Assembly (NCBI GenBank): GCA_963824985.1
Contig: CAWGRQ010000036.1
Coordinates: 124,001-188,000, forward strand
Source: JAFNAG01 sp963824985
Lineage (GTDB): Bacteria > Acidobacteriota > UBA6911
Reading direction: 5' to 3'
DNA length: 64,000 nucleotides
Shown: piece after piece, positions 45,608 to 55,186 of the stretch
How the letters are laid out: each line of letters starts with the position of its first letter
Position numbering within the stretch: position 1 is the first letter of the stretch
Notes under the pieces: model-generated
The model's input: only the letters and a program-made list of their open reading frames with translations
Told to the model about the DNA's origin: nothing
Databases searched by the model: none
Made by a program: the position numbers and the translations under genes

Positions 45608-48451
45608 ATGTCGAATTTTCACCGGCAACTCGAAACCTTGGAGAGGGTGTCCCCGGTCATGCGGGACACACTGCGCCGGCACCCGGACTGGGTTGAATGG
45701 CTAAAAGATAGAACTTCCGATACCTCCGACGGTGCCACATTCCATGAGCGCTGGGAACAATGGCATGCCGGAGCCGGCGGGAGTGGTGATGTCCTGGCAG
45801 CCCTGCGCTCGTTCCGACAGATGGAATTGATAGATATCGCATTCCGTGACCTCGGCGGGACGGCCGCATTTGAAGAAACAGTCCTAAGTGTAAGCCGGCT
45901 CGCCGACTGGGCAATTACAATCGCCCTGGATGCTGCCTGGAGGGAATTGTGGGATCGCGCTCCCTCCACGATCACGAGCCAATCCGGATTCGCCGTCCTT
46001 GCTCTTGGCAAGCTGGGCGCCCGGGAACTCAATTACAGCTCGGATGTTGATCTGATTTTTTGCCGGCGCACCTCGGATGACGAGCCGGAAGCACGATTCT
46101 TCTCGCGTCTGGGTGAGCGGTTGGTGCAGATTCTGGGGCAGGCAGGCCGGGAAGGTTTCCTTTACCGAGTGGACATGCGCCTGCGACCTCACGGTGACAG
46201 CGGGCCTTTGGTTCCGACCATCGACAGTCTTGAAAACTACTACGAATCGTGGGGGGAAGCCTGGGAGAGGCAGGCGCTCATTAAGGCACGAGCAATCTGC
46301 GGCGATGAGGATCTGGGTCGGCGTTTTGGGAGCTTTGCGGTCCACTTCACGTTCGCCCGGCAGATGGACGACTCATCTCTGGAAGAAATTAAGCGGGTTA
46401 AGCACCGCTCGGAAAAGGAATATGCCCGCCAGTCAAGCCTAGTCAACATCAAACAGGGACCGGGAGGGATTAGAGACATCGAGTTCTATGTGCAGTACCT
46501 GCAGCTGATCGCCGGCAGCAGGCATCCGGAAGTTCGTGCATCGGCCACCCTGAGTGCGATCCGCGCGCTGGCCGCCGCCAAGGCTCTGTTGGCTGGGGAG
46601 GAAACACAACTGGCCCTGGCGTATGTCTTCCTGCGCACCGTCGAGCATAGGCTGCAACTGCGCGCCCTTACCCCTCAAGTCCTCATTCCCGCACAACGGG
46701 AGGACGTCGAAACTCTCGCGCAGGAGCTTGGATTCGGCGCCGGATCTTTAACGCCGGCGGAGCATTTCCATCGGACGTCTGACGGATATCGCAAGCGGGT
46801 GCGCGTGATTCTGGAGCGAATATACCTTACCCCAGGCCATTTACGGCCTCGGGAGAGAGAAGAGGAGTTCGCCCAGCTCCTCAGCGAACGCACCCCCATC
46901 GATAAGGTGCGTGAATTGCTTTGCCAGTATGGGTTCCAGGACGGGGAGAAAGCATGGCAGAATCTGCGGCTTATGGCCCTCGGCCCTGCCGGCCGTCTGC
47001 TGCCACCGGGTGAACGTCGTGCGTTCCTGGATGTGGTTTTCCCCATGCTTGAGGTGATGCGGGATTCATACGATCCCGATCAGGCATTGCATCACCTTGA
47101 AAGCTTCGCGGCGGCCACAGGCAACCGAGTCTCTTTTTTGCGCGCCCTTGCATCAAGACGTTCTCATCTCGGCCGCATCTGCAACTTGCTGGCACTTAGC
47201 AACATGGGGCATCAGATTCTGAACCGACACCCGGAATTTTTTGACGGTCTGGCCCGCGGCATCCACCTGCAGGAGGGGCGCACGGCAGGGACAATGCTCG
47301 AAGAGTTGACGTCCCGGATTCATTCGGCTCCCGGCGCCGGAGAGGCGAACGCCTTACGCCGCTACCAGCAACGTGAGATGGTCCGGATTGCATATCGAGA
47401 TCTTGCCGACCTGGCAGATCCACTTGAGATTAGCGCCGAATTGAGCGATCTGGCGGAAGCCTGTCTGCGCTGCAGCGTAAATCTGGTGTGCGCCACCCTG
47501 CCCGCCACCGGTATAGCCGAAGCCGTTCATCGGGAGTCCCAGAAACCCGGTCTCGAAGAGGAGCTTCAAAACCTGCAGGTAGTGGCGCTGGGAAAGCTGG
47601 GAAGCCGGCAGATGCACTATTCTTCCGACCTCGACCTGCTCTTTCTCTATGAGGACCTCCCCGAGGAGGCGGCGCCGGATGCGCGGACCCGGCTGCAGCG
47701 CCTGCAGGACGCGCGCGCGGAACGCCTGCTGGAATTGTTGACCGGGGTAACTTCTGAGGGCATCGCCTACAAGGTCGATCTCCGGCTGCGCCCGGAGGGG
47801 TCGGCCGGTGTCCTCGCCCGTTCATGGTCGAGTTTTATGCAATATGCGCGACGCTATATGCAGCCCTGGGAAAGACTGGCATTGGTACGTTCCCGTTTGA
47901 TCGGAGCTTCGGCGGAAGCCCAGGCGCGATGGGACCAGACTGTGATTCAGACCGTCTATGATTTCCCCTGGAATTTGGAGGCCATTGCCGGCGTCCGTCA
48001 CCTGAAGCGCAGGATTGAGTCCGAGCACAACAAAGAAAGCCGTATTTGCCTGGACTTCAAGTTTGGCAAAGGAGGCATTGCCGATCTGGAGTTCGCAATC
48101 AAGCTGTTGCAGGCCAGGCATGGTGGATTGCATCCTTCCGTTCGCGGGCGCGCCGTAGCCGATATCCTTTTCGCCCTGCACGATGCCAAAGTGCTGACGG
48201 CTGAGGAAGCCGAACAGCTGTTGGCGACACATCGGTTTCAAAGGCGGGTAGAGAATCATTATCAGTTGATCGAGGAGTGGACATCTCATGAAATATCCCG
48301 GGAGTCGCCTATATTGACGCGCCTGGCGCGCAGCCTGGGCTATCGCGCCGGGACGCAGGCGGAAGCTCGCAAGGCTTTTCTCGCCGATTGGGAAAGCACC
48401 ACCCAATTCGTCCGAAAGCTGGTCGAAACGCATTTCTACAATGATCCATAA
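45608..48451 (+). CDS. glnE: Bifunctional glutamine synthetase adenylyltransferase/deadenylylase
   Basis: A 947-residue enzyme that adenylylates GS in good nitrogen supply and removes AMP when PII-UMP is present. Two nucleotidyltransferase domains are visible: the N-terminal deadenylylase with GARELNYSSDVDLIFCRR and the C-terminal adenylyltransferase with GSRQMHYSSDLDLLFLYE. The linking helical regulatory part lies between. ATG 45608 is chosen because MSNFHRQLETLERVSP is a normal N-terminus; the frame opens at 45581. Confidence 0.95.
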   Translation: MSNFHRQLETLERVSPVMRDTLRRHPDWVEWLKDRTSDTSDGATFHERWEQWHAGAGGSGDVLAALRSFRQMELIDIAFRDLGGTAAFEETVLSVSRLADWAITIALDAAWRELWDRAPSTITSQSGFAVLALGKLGARELNYSSDVDLIFCRRTSDDEPEARFFSRLGERLVQILGQAGREGFLYRVDMRLRPHGDSGPLVPTIDSLENYYESWGEAWERQALIKARAICGDEDLGRRFGSFAVHFTFARQMDDSSLEEIKRVKHRSEKEYARQSSLVNIKQGPGGIRDIEFYVQYLQLIAGSRHPEVRASATLSAIRALAAAKALLAGEETQLALAYVFLRTVEHRLQLRALTPQVLIPAQREDVETLAQELGFGAGSLTPAEHFHRTSDGYRKRVRVILERIYLTPGHLRPREREEEFAQLLSERTPIDKVRELLCQYGFQDGEKAWQNLRLMALGPAGRLLPPGERRAFLDVVFPMLEVMRDSYDPDQALHHLESFAAATGNRVSFLRALASRRSHLGRICNLLALSNMGHQILNRHPEFFDGLARGIHLQEGRTAGTMLEELTSRIHSAPGAGEANALRRYQQREMVRIAYRDLADLADPLEISAELSDLAEACLRCSVNLVCATLPATGIAEAVHRESQKPGLEEELQNLQVVALGKLGSRQMHYSSDLDLLFLYEDLPEEAAPDARTRLQRLQDARAERLLELLTGVTSEGIAYKVDLRLRPEGSAGVLARSWSSFMQYARRYMQPWERLALVRSRLIGASAEAQARWDQTVIQTVYDFPWNLEAIAGVRHLKRRIESEHNKESRICLDFKFGKGGIADLEFAIKLLQARHGGLHPSVRGRAVADILFALHDAKVLTAEEAEQLLATHRFQRRVENHYQLIEEWTSHEISRESPILTRLARSLGYRAGTQAEARKAFLADWESTTQFVRKLVETHFYNDP

Positions 48452-48496
48452 AACCGCATTCCAGGTCGCTATGGGGAAAAATCCCTTCCTCAAAGG

Positions 48497-48525
48497 TTGA
48501 CAATGTACTACTCACATTTTATATA
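48497..48525 (+). promoter_or_regulatory. Strong sigma-70 promoter of dnaK
   Basis: Perfect TTGACA (48497-48502), 17-nt spacer, TATATA (48520-48525), 54 nt before the dnaK ATG. No clear CIRCE element or perfect HAIR inverted repeat (HspR site) is seen between it and dnaK. Confidence 0.75.
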
Positions 48526-48578
48526 TGGAGTGCACTAATTATTGGGTGCGGGACGAAAAACATTCAGGAGGATGGTAA

Positions 48579-50501
48579 ATGAGTAAGATCATTGGAATTG
48601 ACCTCGGTACAACCAACTCCGTGGTTGCGGTGATGGAAGGCGGCGAGCCCAAAGTTATAACAAATCCTGAAGGGAGCAGGCTCACCCCTTCAGTGGTCGC
48701 GATGGGCAAGAACGCCGAGCGGTTCGTCGGCCAGGTAGCCAAACGCCAGGCGGTGACCAACCCGGAAAATACGGTATTTTCCATCAAACGGTTTATGGGG
48801 CGTAAGTTCGGCGAGGTCCAGGAAGAAATCAAACTGGTCCCGTACAAGGTATCTCAAGCCTCCAACGGCGACGCGCACGTAAAGATGGGCGATCGGAATT
48901 ATGCGCCGCCTGAGATCTCCGCGATGATTTTGCAAAAGATGCGTTCGGCCGCCGAAGAGTATCTTGGAGAAAAGGTTGAGAAAGCGGTGATTACAGTTCC
49001 AGCATACTTCAATGACAGCCAGCGGCAGGCGACCAAGGATGCGGGCAAAATCGCGGGTCTGGATGTGGTCCGCATCGTGAACGAACCCACAGCCGCAGCC
49101 CTCGCCTATGGCCTGGACAAAAAAAGGACGAGACCATTGCGGTATTCGATTTTGGCGGCGGCACGTTTGACATATCCATTCTCGAGGTCGGAGATGGTGT
49201 GGTTGAGGTCAAATCGACCAACGGCGATACGCACCTGGGCGGCGACAACATCGACCAGCGCCTGATGGATTGGATCATCAACGAGTTCAAGCGGAGATCA
49301 GGGAATCGACTTGTCCAAGGACAAAATGGCCTTGCAACGACTGCGCGAGGCCGCCGAAAAGGGGAAAATGGAGTTGTCTACGGTGATGGAGACGGAGATT
49401 AATCTTCCGTTCATCACCGCTGATGCCGGCGGCCCCAAGCACCTGAACATGAAGCTGACGCGCGCGAAGTTTGAACAGATGGTGGAGGACATTCTTCAGA
49501 GAACCGTCGCTCCGACCCGGCAGGCGCTCGCAGACGCCGGGCTCAAACCGGAGAACATACATGAAGTAGTGCTGGTTGGCGGGTCGACGCGCATCCCGCG
49601 CGTGCAGCAGATTGTGCGGGAATTCTTTGATCGCGAGCCACACAAGGGAGTCAATCCGGACGAGGTGGTCGCAGTCGGAGCAGCCGTCCAGGCCGGGGTT
49701 CTTGCCGGCGACGTAAAAGACCTCCTGCTGCTCGATGTTACCCCGCTTTCCCTTGGGATCGAAACGCTCGGAGGGGTGGCGACCAAGCTCATTGAGCGCA
49801 ACACTACCATTCCGACCCGAAAGTCCGAGATCTTCTCCACGGCGGCGGACAATCAGACTTCGGTTGAGATCCATGTTCTGCAGGGGGAAAGGGCCATGTC
49901 CCGCGATAACCGGACCCTCGGCAAATTCCACCTGGTAGGCATACCGGCAGCGCCCCGCGGCGTACCCCAGATCGAGGTGACCTTCGACATTGATGCGAAC
50001 GGCATCGTGAACGTCTCCGCCAAGGACCTGGGGACGAACAAGGAGCAGAAGATCACGATCACGGCCTCGAGTGGCCTGAGCAAAGATGAAATCAGCAAGA
50101 TGACCAGTGATGCCGAAGCGCACGCAGCCGATGACCAGAAAAACCGGGAGGCCATCGAGGCGAAAAACAAGCTCGACGGGTTGCTCTACAACACCGAAAA
50201 AATCCTGAAGGAAAATCGCGACAAGGTCTCCGACGCGGATGCCACTTCTCTGGATTCGGCGATCGCCCATGCCAAATCGGTGCTGGAACAGTCCAAGGAG
50301 ACCAGTGAGCTGAATTCCGTGTTCGAGGAACTGACGCGCGCATCGCACAAGCTGGCAGAGGCCATGTACAAGCAGACTACGGCCCAGCCCCCTCCCGGGG
50401 CCGGGGCGGGCGCAGAATCCCAAAACGGCGCCGATGCCGGCAAAAAGGAAGATGAAGTCATCGATGCAGAATACGTGGACGTCGATGACAATAAAAAGTA
50501 G
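48579..50501 (+). CDS. dnaK: Chaperone DnaK (Hsp70), interrupted by two compensating indels
   Basis: A ~640-residue Hsp70 if corrected. It starts MSKIIGIDLGTTNSVVAVMEGG after GGAGG, has the phosphate-2 loop, and ends in a Gly/Ala-rich tail with EVIDAEYVDVDD-like residues. At 49119-49125 a run of seven A stands where eight are needed (GLDKKKDET), shifting the frame until an extra A at 49304-49305 (gggaatcg for gggatcg) restores it. The middle segment (VFDFGGGTFDISILEVGDG, THLGGDNIDQRL) is fully preserved in the shifted frame. As read, translation would stop at 49265. The conserved protein on both sides argues for sequence error in an essential gene. Confidence 0.92.
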
Positions 50502-50525
50502 CGCGTCGGCCTGAACCGTAAAACC

Positions 50526-50565
50526 CTCGAAGACCTCAGAGAGACAATTCTTGGAGGTCTTCGAG
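50526..50565. terminator. Hairpin between dnaK and hsp20
   Basis: The 12-bp arms ctcgaagacctc (50526-50537) and gaggtcttcgag (50554-50565) with a 16-nt loop, 24 nt after the dnaK stop. No T tract follows, so partial attenuation or mRNA processing is more likely than full termination. Confidence 0.5.
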
Positions 50566-50598
50566 ATACCCACGGCGTGAAACTGAAGGGGAGGCGAT

Positions 50599-51030
50599 GT
50601 GGCGGGCAAGACCAAGAGGAACATGCCCGGACGGGTGCTGTTCCATGATTCGTTTCTTGGAGAAGGGGATGGCCTGACGGACGGATCGCTGCTGATCATC
50701 CCTCCTGTGGACCTGTACGAAACCCGTGACTCCTATGTGCTGAGCGCTGAATTGCCGGGCGTGGAGAATGACGATGTCCACGTTGAGGTGCGCGGTTCAG
50801 AACTGGTCATCTGGGGGGAACGCAGACTGAATTCGTGCTGTACGGAGGAAAATTACCATCGGCTGGAGGGTATGCGGGGACGTTTTCACAGGACCTTTTC
50901 GCTGCCCGAGGCCGTGTCAGAGGACGCGCGGATCAAAGCGTCGCTTCGGGATGGGGTATTACAGGTCATTGTGAAAAAGTCCGCTCCAGCAACAGACATA
51001 TCCATAGAACCCGAACCGGCCGGACGTTGA
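50599..51030 (+). CDS. Small heat-shock protein, Hsp20 family
   Basis: A 143-residue alpha-crystallin-domain chaperone that holds unfolding proteins for DnaK. The domain runs from about residue 35 (VDLYETRDSYVLSAELPGV) to IKASLRDGVLQVIVKKS, with the usual beta-sandwich motif RGSELVIWGER. The start is GTG 50599 with GGGGAGG upstream. It occupies the place where grpE often lies between dnaK and dnaJ; no grpE is in the window. Confidence 0.9.
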   Translation: MAGKTKRNMPGRVLFHDSFLGEGDGLTDGSLLIIPPVDLYETRDSYVLSAELPGVENDDVHVEVRGSELVIWGERRLNSCCTEENYHRLEGMRGRFHRTFSLPEAVSEDARIKASLRDGVLQVIVKKSAPATDISIEPEPAGR

Positions 51031-51036
51031 GTAAAT

Positions 51037-52167
51037 ATGGCCAAGCTGGATTACTATACGACACTCGGGGTTGCGCGAACCGCGAAGCCTGCCGAGCTCA
51101 AGAAGGCCTACCGACGGCTGGCGCGCAAGAACCACCCGGATGTCAATCCGGGGGACAAAGCCGCCGAGGATCGCTTTAAGAAGATACAGGAGGCTTATGA
51201 CGTCCTGAGTGACCCGCAAAAACGCGCCCTGTACGATCAGTATGGATTTTATTCCGAAAACATGCCAGAGCAGCCAGGCGACGGACGTGGTCCTGCCGGT
51301 GGCGCCGCCTGGGGGTTTGATTTTTCCGGCATGGATGCCGGTGCCAGCCAACAGAGCAGCTTTCGCGACATTTTTGCCGATATTTTCGGTGGCGGGAATC
51401 CCTCGCGTGGCGCGCCAGAGCCCGGGGTTGAGAGAGGCGAAGACCTCGAGCACCACCTGAACATTTCCTTCGACGAGAGTATCCGCGGCCTGGAAACCCG
51501 TCTGAATATCAACCGATCTGATACCTGCGCGGTCTGCGGCGGAACGGGATCAGACGGCTCGAAGGGCCGGGGGGCCTGTCCAACGTGCAAGGGGAGCGGG
51601 CAGGAGGTGCGGATGCATGGAGTCATGCGCTTCGCGTCCACATGCCGCTCGTGCGGGGGAACGGGACGGGTGGGCGGCCGGTGCCCGCATTGCGGCGGCC
51701 GCGGCCGGGTGGCGGCTCAGGAATCCGTTGCCGTGCGCATACCGCCCGGCGTCGACACCGGATATCGGATGCGTGTCGCGGGGAAGGGATCAGCCGGAAG
51801 AAACGGAGGGGCAACAGGTGATTTGTACCTGATTATCGCGGTCCGCCCGCACGCGTTTTTTCACCGGCAGGGAAACGATATCCACATCACGGTTCCCATT
51901 ACGGTAACCGAGGCGGCACTCGGCACCAAGATTGAGGTGCCCACAATAGCGGGAAAGACGTTGCTCCGCATCCCCCCTGGCACGCAAAGCGGACAGAAAT
52001 TCCGCCTTCGCGACAAGGGCGTTCCGTCATTGCGCGGGGAAGGTGTGGGCAATCAGATTGTGGAGATACGTGTGGTAGTGCCCAGGGTTGCCGACGAGCG
52101 CTCGAAGGACATTTTGCGTGAACTCGCCCGGCTCAATCCGGATGACCCTCGTGCCGAATTGTCCTGA
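51037..52167 (+). CDS. dnaJ: Chaperone DnaJ (type I Hsp40)
   Basis: A 376-residue co-chaperone that delivers substrates and triggers DnaK ATPase. J domain (1-70) with the HPD motif in ARKNHPDVNPG, a Gly/Phe/Asp-rich linker, then four zinc-binding CxxCxGxG repeats: CAVCGGTG, CPTCKGSG, CRSCGGTG and CPHCGGRG. The two C-terminal beta domains (VAVRIPPGVDTGYRMRVAGKG) complete the protein. It starts 6 nt after hsp20. Confidence 0.95.
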   Translation: MAKLDYYTTLGVARTAKPAELKKAYRRLARKNHPDVNPGDKAAEDRFKKIQEAYDVLSDPQKRALYDQYGFYSENMPEQPGDGRGPAGGAAWGFDFSGMDAGASQQSSFRDIFADIFGGGNPSRGAPEPGVERGEDLEHHLNISFDESIRGLETRLNINRSDTCAVCGGTGSDGSKGRGACPTCKGSGQEVRMHGVMRFASTCRSCGGTGRVGGRCPHCGGRGRVAAQESVAVRIPPGVDTGYRMRVAGKGSAGRNGGATGDLYLIIAVRPHAFFHRQGNDIHITVPITVTEAALGTKIEVPTIAGKTLLRIPPGTQSGQKFRLRDKGVPSLRGEGVGNQIVEIRVVVPRVADERSKDILRELARLNPDDPRAELS

Positions 52168-52282
52168 TATCCGGCCATTTGGAGGGCTGGCGGTGAACCG
52201 CCGGAATCTGCAGGAGTAATTCGGTGCCGATTTTCAACATCGGACCCGGGAGATTGAATTTGATGGCAGGGGGGAACTCGCG

Positions 52283-52666
52283 GTGAGTGCGCGCAGGAAA
52301 GCCGGATACATGATCAGCGTGGTGGCCGATACCTGTCAGGTTCATCCGCAGACACTGCGCCTGTATGAGCGACTCGGTTTGTTGAAGCCTTCCCGCAGCG
52401 AGGGCAATACGCGTCTCTACACGGATTCCGATCTCAAGCGGCTGGAGATCATTCTCAACCTGACCAGGGATCTCGGAGTCAATCTGGCGGGGGTCGAGGT
52501 AATTTTGAACATGCGCGAACGGATGGAACTCATGCAGGAAGAAATGAAGGAGCTCATCCGGTACGTGCGTGATAATATAGAAGAATCCGAGCCCATTGCC
52601 CGGCGTAATGCGTTGGTGCGGGTTCCGGGCGGCATGCTGATGCGCAGGGGACGGGACAGAAAATGA
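52283..52666 (+). CDS. hspR: MerR-family heat-shock repressor HspR
   Basis: A 127-residue regulator. The winged HTH starts at YMISVVADTCQVHPQTLRLYERLGLLKPSRSEGNTRLYTDSDLKRL, followed by a coiled-coil dimerisation helix (MRERMELMQEEMKELIRYVR). Its place at the end of a dnaK-hsp20-dnaJ cluster supports HspR, which in other bacteria represses this operon with DnaK as co-repressor. GTG 52283 follows GGGGGGAA. The stop overlaps the next ATG by 4 nt. Confidence 0.85.
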   Translation: MSARRKAGYMISVVADTCQVHPQTLRLYERLGLLKPSRSEGNTRLYTDSDLKRLEIILNLTRDLGVNLAGVEVILNMRERMELMQEEMKELIRYVRDNIEESEPIARRNALVRVPGGMLMRRGRDRK

Positions 52667-53373
52667 CCGTACTGCTCTTATTCCTGATGAGTTTGGCCGG
52701 TTCGCTCCTCCAGGAGGAGGCCCCGCCCCTCTATGCGCAGACCTATGCCATCTTTATCCGCGGCGAACGTGCCGGCACTGAAACGGTAAGTGAGCGGGCC
52801 GGCAAGGACGGAACGATGGTATCCACATCTCAGCACGAGATGCTGGTGACCGACGGTTTGGAACCGAAGCGGATGGCATTTGAAACCACCATGGTTTTTG
52901 CCAAGGACAGCATGGTGCCGCAGCGATATTCCTATCGGTACCTCTCGGGAACGAACAAGGATTATTATGAGGTGACGATAAAGGACCGTCAGATCACTCG
53001 TATTTTGAGCAGGGCGGGAAATATCGTCGAGAGCTCCGCGGTCTTGCAGCCGAATACCACGTTTCTCGATTTCAATGTCTATCACCAGTATGACCAGCTG
53101 GCTCGTCTCTACGATTTCAAGAAGCGGGGACGCCAGGTATTCAACAACTATATTCCGGTCATTGGCAGCGAAGTCTCGCTGGCGGTTACCTGGCTGGAAG
53201 ACGCCAAATTGGAGCATGAAAAAGGCAGCCTGCCGGTGCGCAACTTTAAGGTGGAGTTTGTCGGCGTGCGCTCGGGCAATTTCTCCACGGACATGGAGGG
53301 ACGCCTGGTCCGGCTGATCATGCGCGAGCAGGATCTGGAAGTTGTGCGCAGCGATCTGGTTCCGGACAAATAG
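52663..53373 (+). CDS. Secreted hypothetical protein coupled to hspR
   Basis: A 236-residue protein with an N-terminal signal peptide (MTVLLLFLMSLAGSLLQEEAPPLYA). The mature part is beta-rich (YAIFIRGERAGTETVSERAG, YSYRYLSGTNKDYYEVTIKD, FLDFNVYHQYDQLARLYDF), which recalls the DUF3108/DUF6134-type periplasmic folds, but I cannot assign it. ATGA overlap with hspR implies co-translation, so it may be an envelope protein co-regulated with heat shock. Confidence 0.65.
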   Translation: MTVLLLFLMSLAGSLLQEEAPPLYAQTYAIFIRGERAGTETVSERAGKDGTMVSTSQHEMLVTDGLEPKRMAFETTMVFAKDSMVPQRYSYRYLSGTNKDYYEVTIKDRQITRILSRAGNIVESSAVLQPNTTFLDFNVYHQYDQLARLYDFKKRGRQVFNNYIPVIGSEVSLAVTWLEDAKLEHEKGSLPVRNFKVEFVGVRSGNFSTDMEGRLVRLIMREQDLEVVRSDLVPDK

Positions 53374-53393
53374 CAAGCACAGTGGAAAGGGGC

Positions 53394-53500
53394 CCGGCCT
53401 CGGGATCGGTATCAGCACGCCATCGAGATCGAATTCGATGATAACCCTCCCAGGATCGATGGTGATCGCGATGCGTTGTTGATACCGATCCCGAGGCCGG
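53394..53500. repeat. Long inverted repeat between convergent genes
   Basis: A perfect 21-bp arm at 53394-53414 (ccggcctcgggatcggtatca) and its reverse complement at 53480-53500 flank a 65-nt spacer. It starts 20 nt after one stop and ends 4 nt before the other gene's stop, so it could be a bidirectional terminator or a repeat insertion. Confidence 0.7.
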
Positions 53501-53503
53501 CTG

Positions 53504-54070
53504 CTATTCTTGTGGTGAGGTTTCCGGGGGAGGCAAGTTGCTGTTCCTGGTCGCGGTTTTCAGCTGAGCTCGGATGCGACTGAAAAGGGCGCGGATCACA
53601 TAAAGCTGAAGTTGCCGATCCTCTGGGAACCGTTCCCGCACGCCGCTTATAATTCCAGACATGCTCTGCTCGAGTTCGGGGAGCAGGCCGGCAGTTACGG
53701 TTGGATCGTATGGAAGGCGGATCGTTCGACAGCCGAGTTCAGTAAACAACTTCACATAGCGCGCGGTGACCCTATCGGGACAGCTGATGCGCTTATAAAA
53801 AGACTTCACCTCAAATCCAAGCAGGGTTTCGATAATCTGAGCCGGGGCTTTCCGGCCCAGAAGATGAATCACGCGCGTTCGGATCGGCAGGACCCGAAGC
53901 CGGTATATCTCAACTATATTGGCGACACCGCAGCCTGGATCCTGCAAAGTCCTCAGAAGCTCCAGGTGATGAATCCTGACGCTTTCGCGCCCTTGCTTCA
54001 CCGTTGGCTGCAGTTTCCCGGTCGGGCCGGGCAGCGGCATTTGAGATTCGTTTACAGGCTTAAGAACCAT
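53504..54070 (-). CDS. Hypothetical protein
   Basis: A 188-residue soluble protein without recognisable motifs. It has a central stretch AQIIETLLGFEVKSFYKRISCP and a C-terminal helix-rich region, with no signal peptide or membrane helix. It begins 8 nt after the end of the HEAT-like gene, so it is the last gene of a RodZ-HEAT-unknown operon. Confidence 0.55.
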   Translation of the reverse strand: MVLKPVNESQMPLPGPTGKLQPTVKQGRESVRIHHLELLRTLQDPGCGVANIVEIYRLRVLPIRTRVIHLLGRKAPAQIIETLLGFEVKSFYKRISCPDRVTARYVKLFTELGCRTIRLPYDPTVTAGLLPELEQSMSGIISGVRERFPEDRQLQLYVIRALFSRIRAQLKTATRNSNLPPPETSPQE

Positions 54071-54078
54071 GGTCGGAT

Positions 54079-55128
54079 CTATCCCGTTGATTTGGATACC
54101 TTGCGCTGGCTTATCAGGCGTTGCGCGTTCCTGCGGACCGCCTCCGGGATGCCATGATCTCTGGAGAGAAGCATCAGATCGCGGGCGTGCAGTCGGAATA
54201 ACATTCTCTGTGAGATCGCGGGTGGCGTTTTAGGATTTTTTGCCAGGTTCTGCACAACCGCATAGCTTTTCGTCCATTCCTTGCTGTTGCCGATCTGGCG
54301 CAGAACGTCATCCGTGACGCTTCGCATGGCGGCGAATGATTCAACCTCGCTGATCGAAAGCTTGGGGCTTCGCAGAACACTCTGGCAAACCTGGCGATTC
54401 GAATCCCTTATCAGGATGAATCGTACCTCACGTGTCCCCATGAGAGCCAGCTGTACCTTCTGGCGGACTGTCATACTGTTGAGGCGATTCAAAATGGCTG
54501 CCTCCCGCTCCTGCGGATCAAGGGGCAGCCCCTCCAGAGAAAGATCATCCGGCGGCATTTCGGCCACCAGGTCAAGGTAGTCATCCTGCGTGGCGGCTTC
54601 CGATTCCGAACCCCCAACGAGGTATTCCCGCTTCTTGAGGCCGAAAAATTCGGTTTCGATTTCCCGCACCAACCCCAGTATTTGCTGCGATGCCGCCGGA
54701 TTGACCTTGGCGTTCTGCAGAATTTCAGGAAAATCGAGAAGTCGGGAACGGTTGTACAGGATCATTTCCAGCAGAGATGAGGAAACATGAAGGGCGAGTG
54801 CGGCGACCACAGCGGCGGGAGCCGAGGGGTTGGTGATGATGGCCTCCTGGGCGGCGGCGCCGGCTTGGGGGGTGGACGCGAAATAGGCCAGCACCTCCGT
54901 TCTGCAATCGGGAGTGCGCAACTGGGCAATCAGATCGACCTCGGGCCATTCACTTATGGTCTGCCCGGCTACGGCAGCGATCTCGGCGTCAGGATCCCGT
55001 GCCAGGTGCGTTAAGAGCAGCAGCATCTCACCGGGCGAAACCGGCGCCAGACCGCGTGCGGCTGCCATGCGGACATGTCGGGCTGGAGCACCTGTGAAAA
55101 AAGTCTTGATGAATTCGCTTTCAGACAT
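54079..55128 (-). CDS. HEAT-repeat-like helical protein, function unknown
   Basis: A 349-residue, Ala/Leu-rich all-helical protein. The N-terminal ~130 residues resemble HEAT or leucine-rich-variant repeats (ARHVRMAAARGLAPVSPGEML, LLLTHLARDPDAEIAAVAGQTISEWP). A similar helical segment recurs near the C-terminus (VLRQIGNSKEWTKSYAVVQNL). There is no catalytic motif, so it is probably a protein-binding scaffold. It lies 58 nt after the RodZ-like gene. Confidence 0.6.
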   Translation of the reverse strand: MSESEFIKTFFTGAPARHVRMAAARGLAPVSPGEMLLLLTHLARDPDAEIAAVAGQTISEWPEVDLIAQLRTPDCRTEVLAYFASTPQAGAAAQEAIITNPSAPAAVVAALALHVSSSLLEMILYNRSRLLDFPEILQNAKVNPAASQQILGLVREIETEFFGLKKREYLVGGSESEAATQDDYLDLVAEMPPDDLSLEGLPLDPQEREAAILNRLNSMTVRQKVQLALMGTREVRFILIRDSNRQVCQSVLRSPKLSISEVESFAAMRSVTDDVLRQIGNSKEWTKSYAVVQNLAKNPKTPPAISQRMLFRLHARDLMLLSRDHGIPEAVRRNAQRLISQRKVSKSTG

Positions 55129-55186
55129 GCATGCCGTAAACGATTGCCGGCGCCATCAAGCGATGAGCCCGATCACCCGCAGGCCA

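Noticed and set aside
48503..48560. HAIR or CIRCE operator before dnaK
   Set aside because: An actcacat...ggagtgca pairing is visible, but it has the wrong polarity and spacing for HAIR (gagt-N7-actc) and no CIRCE motif is present.
49115..49310. Programmed ribosomal frameshifting in dnaK
   Set aside because: Two unrelated indels would be needed, the second site has no slippery sequence, and DnaK is not known to use recoding.
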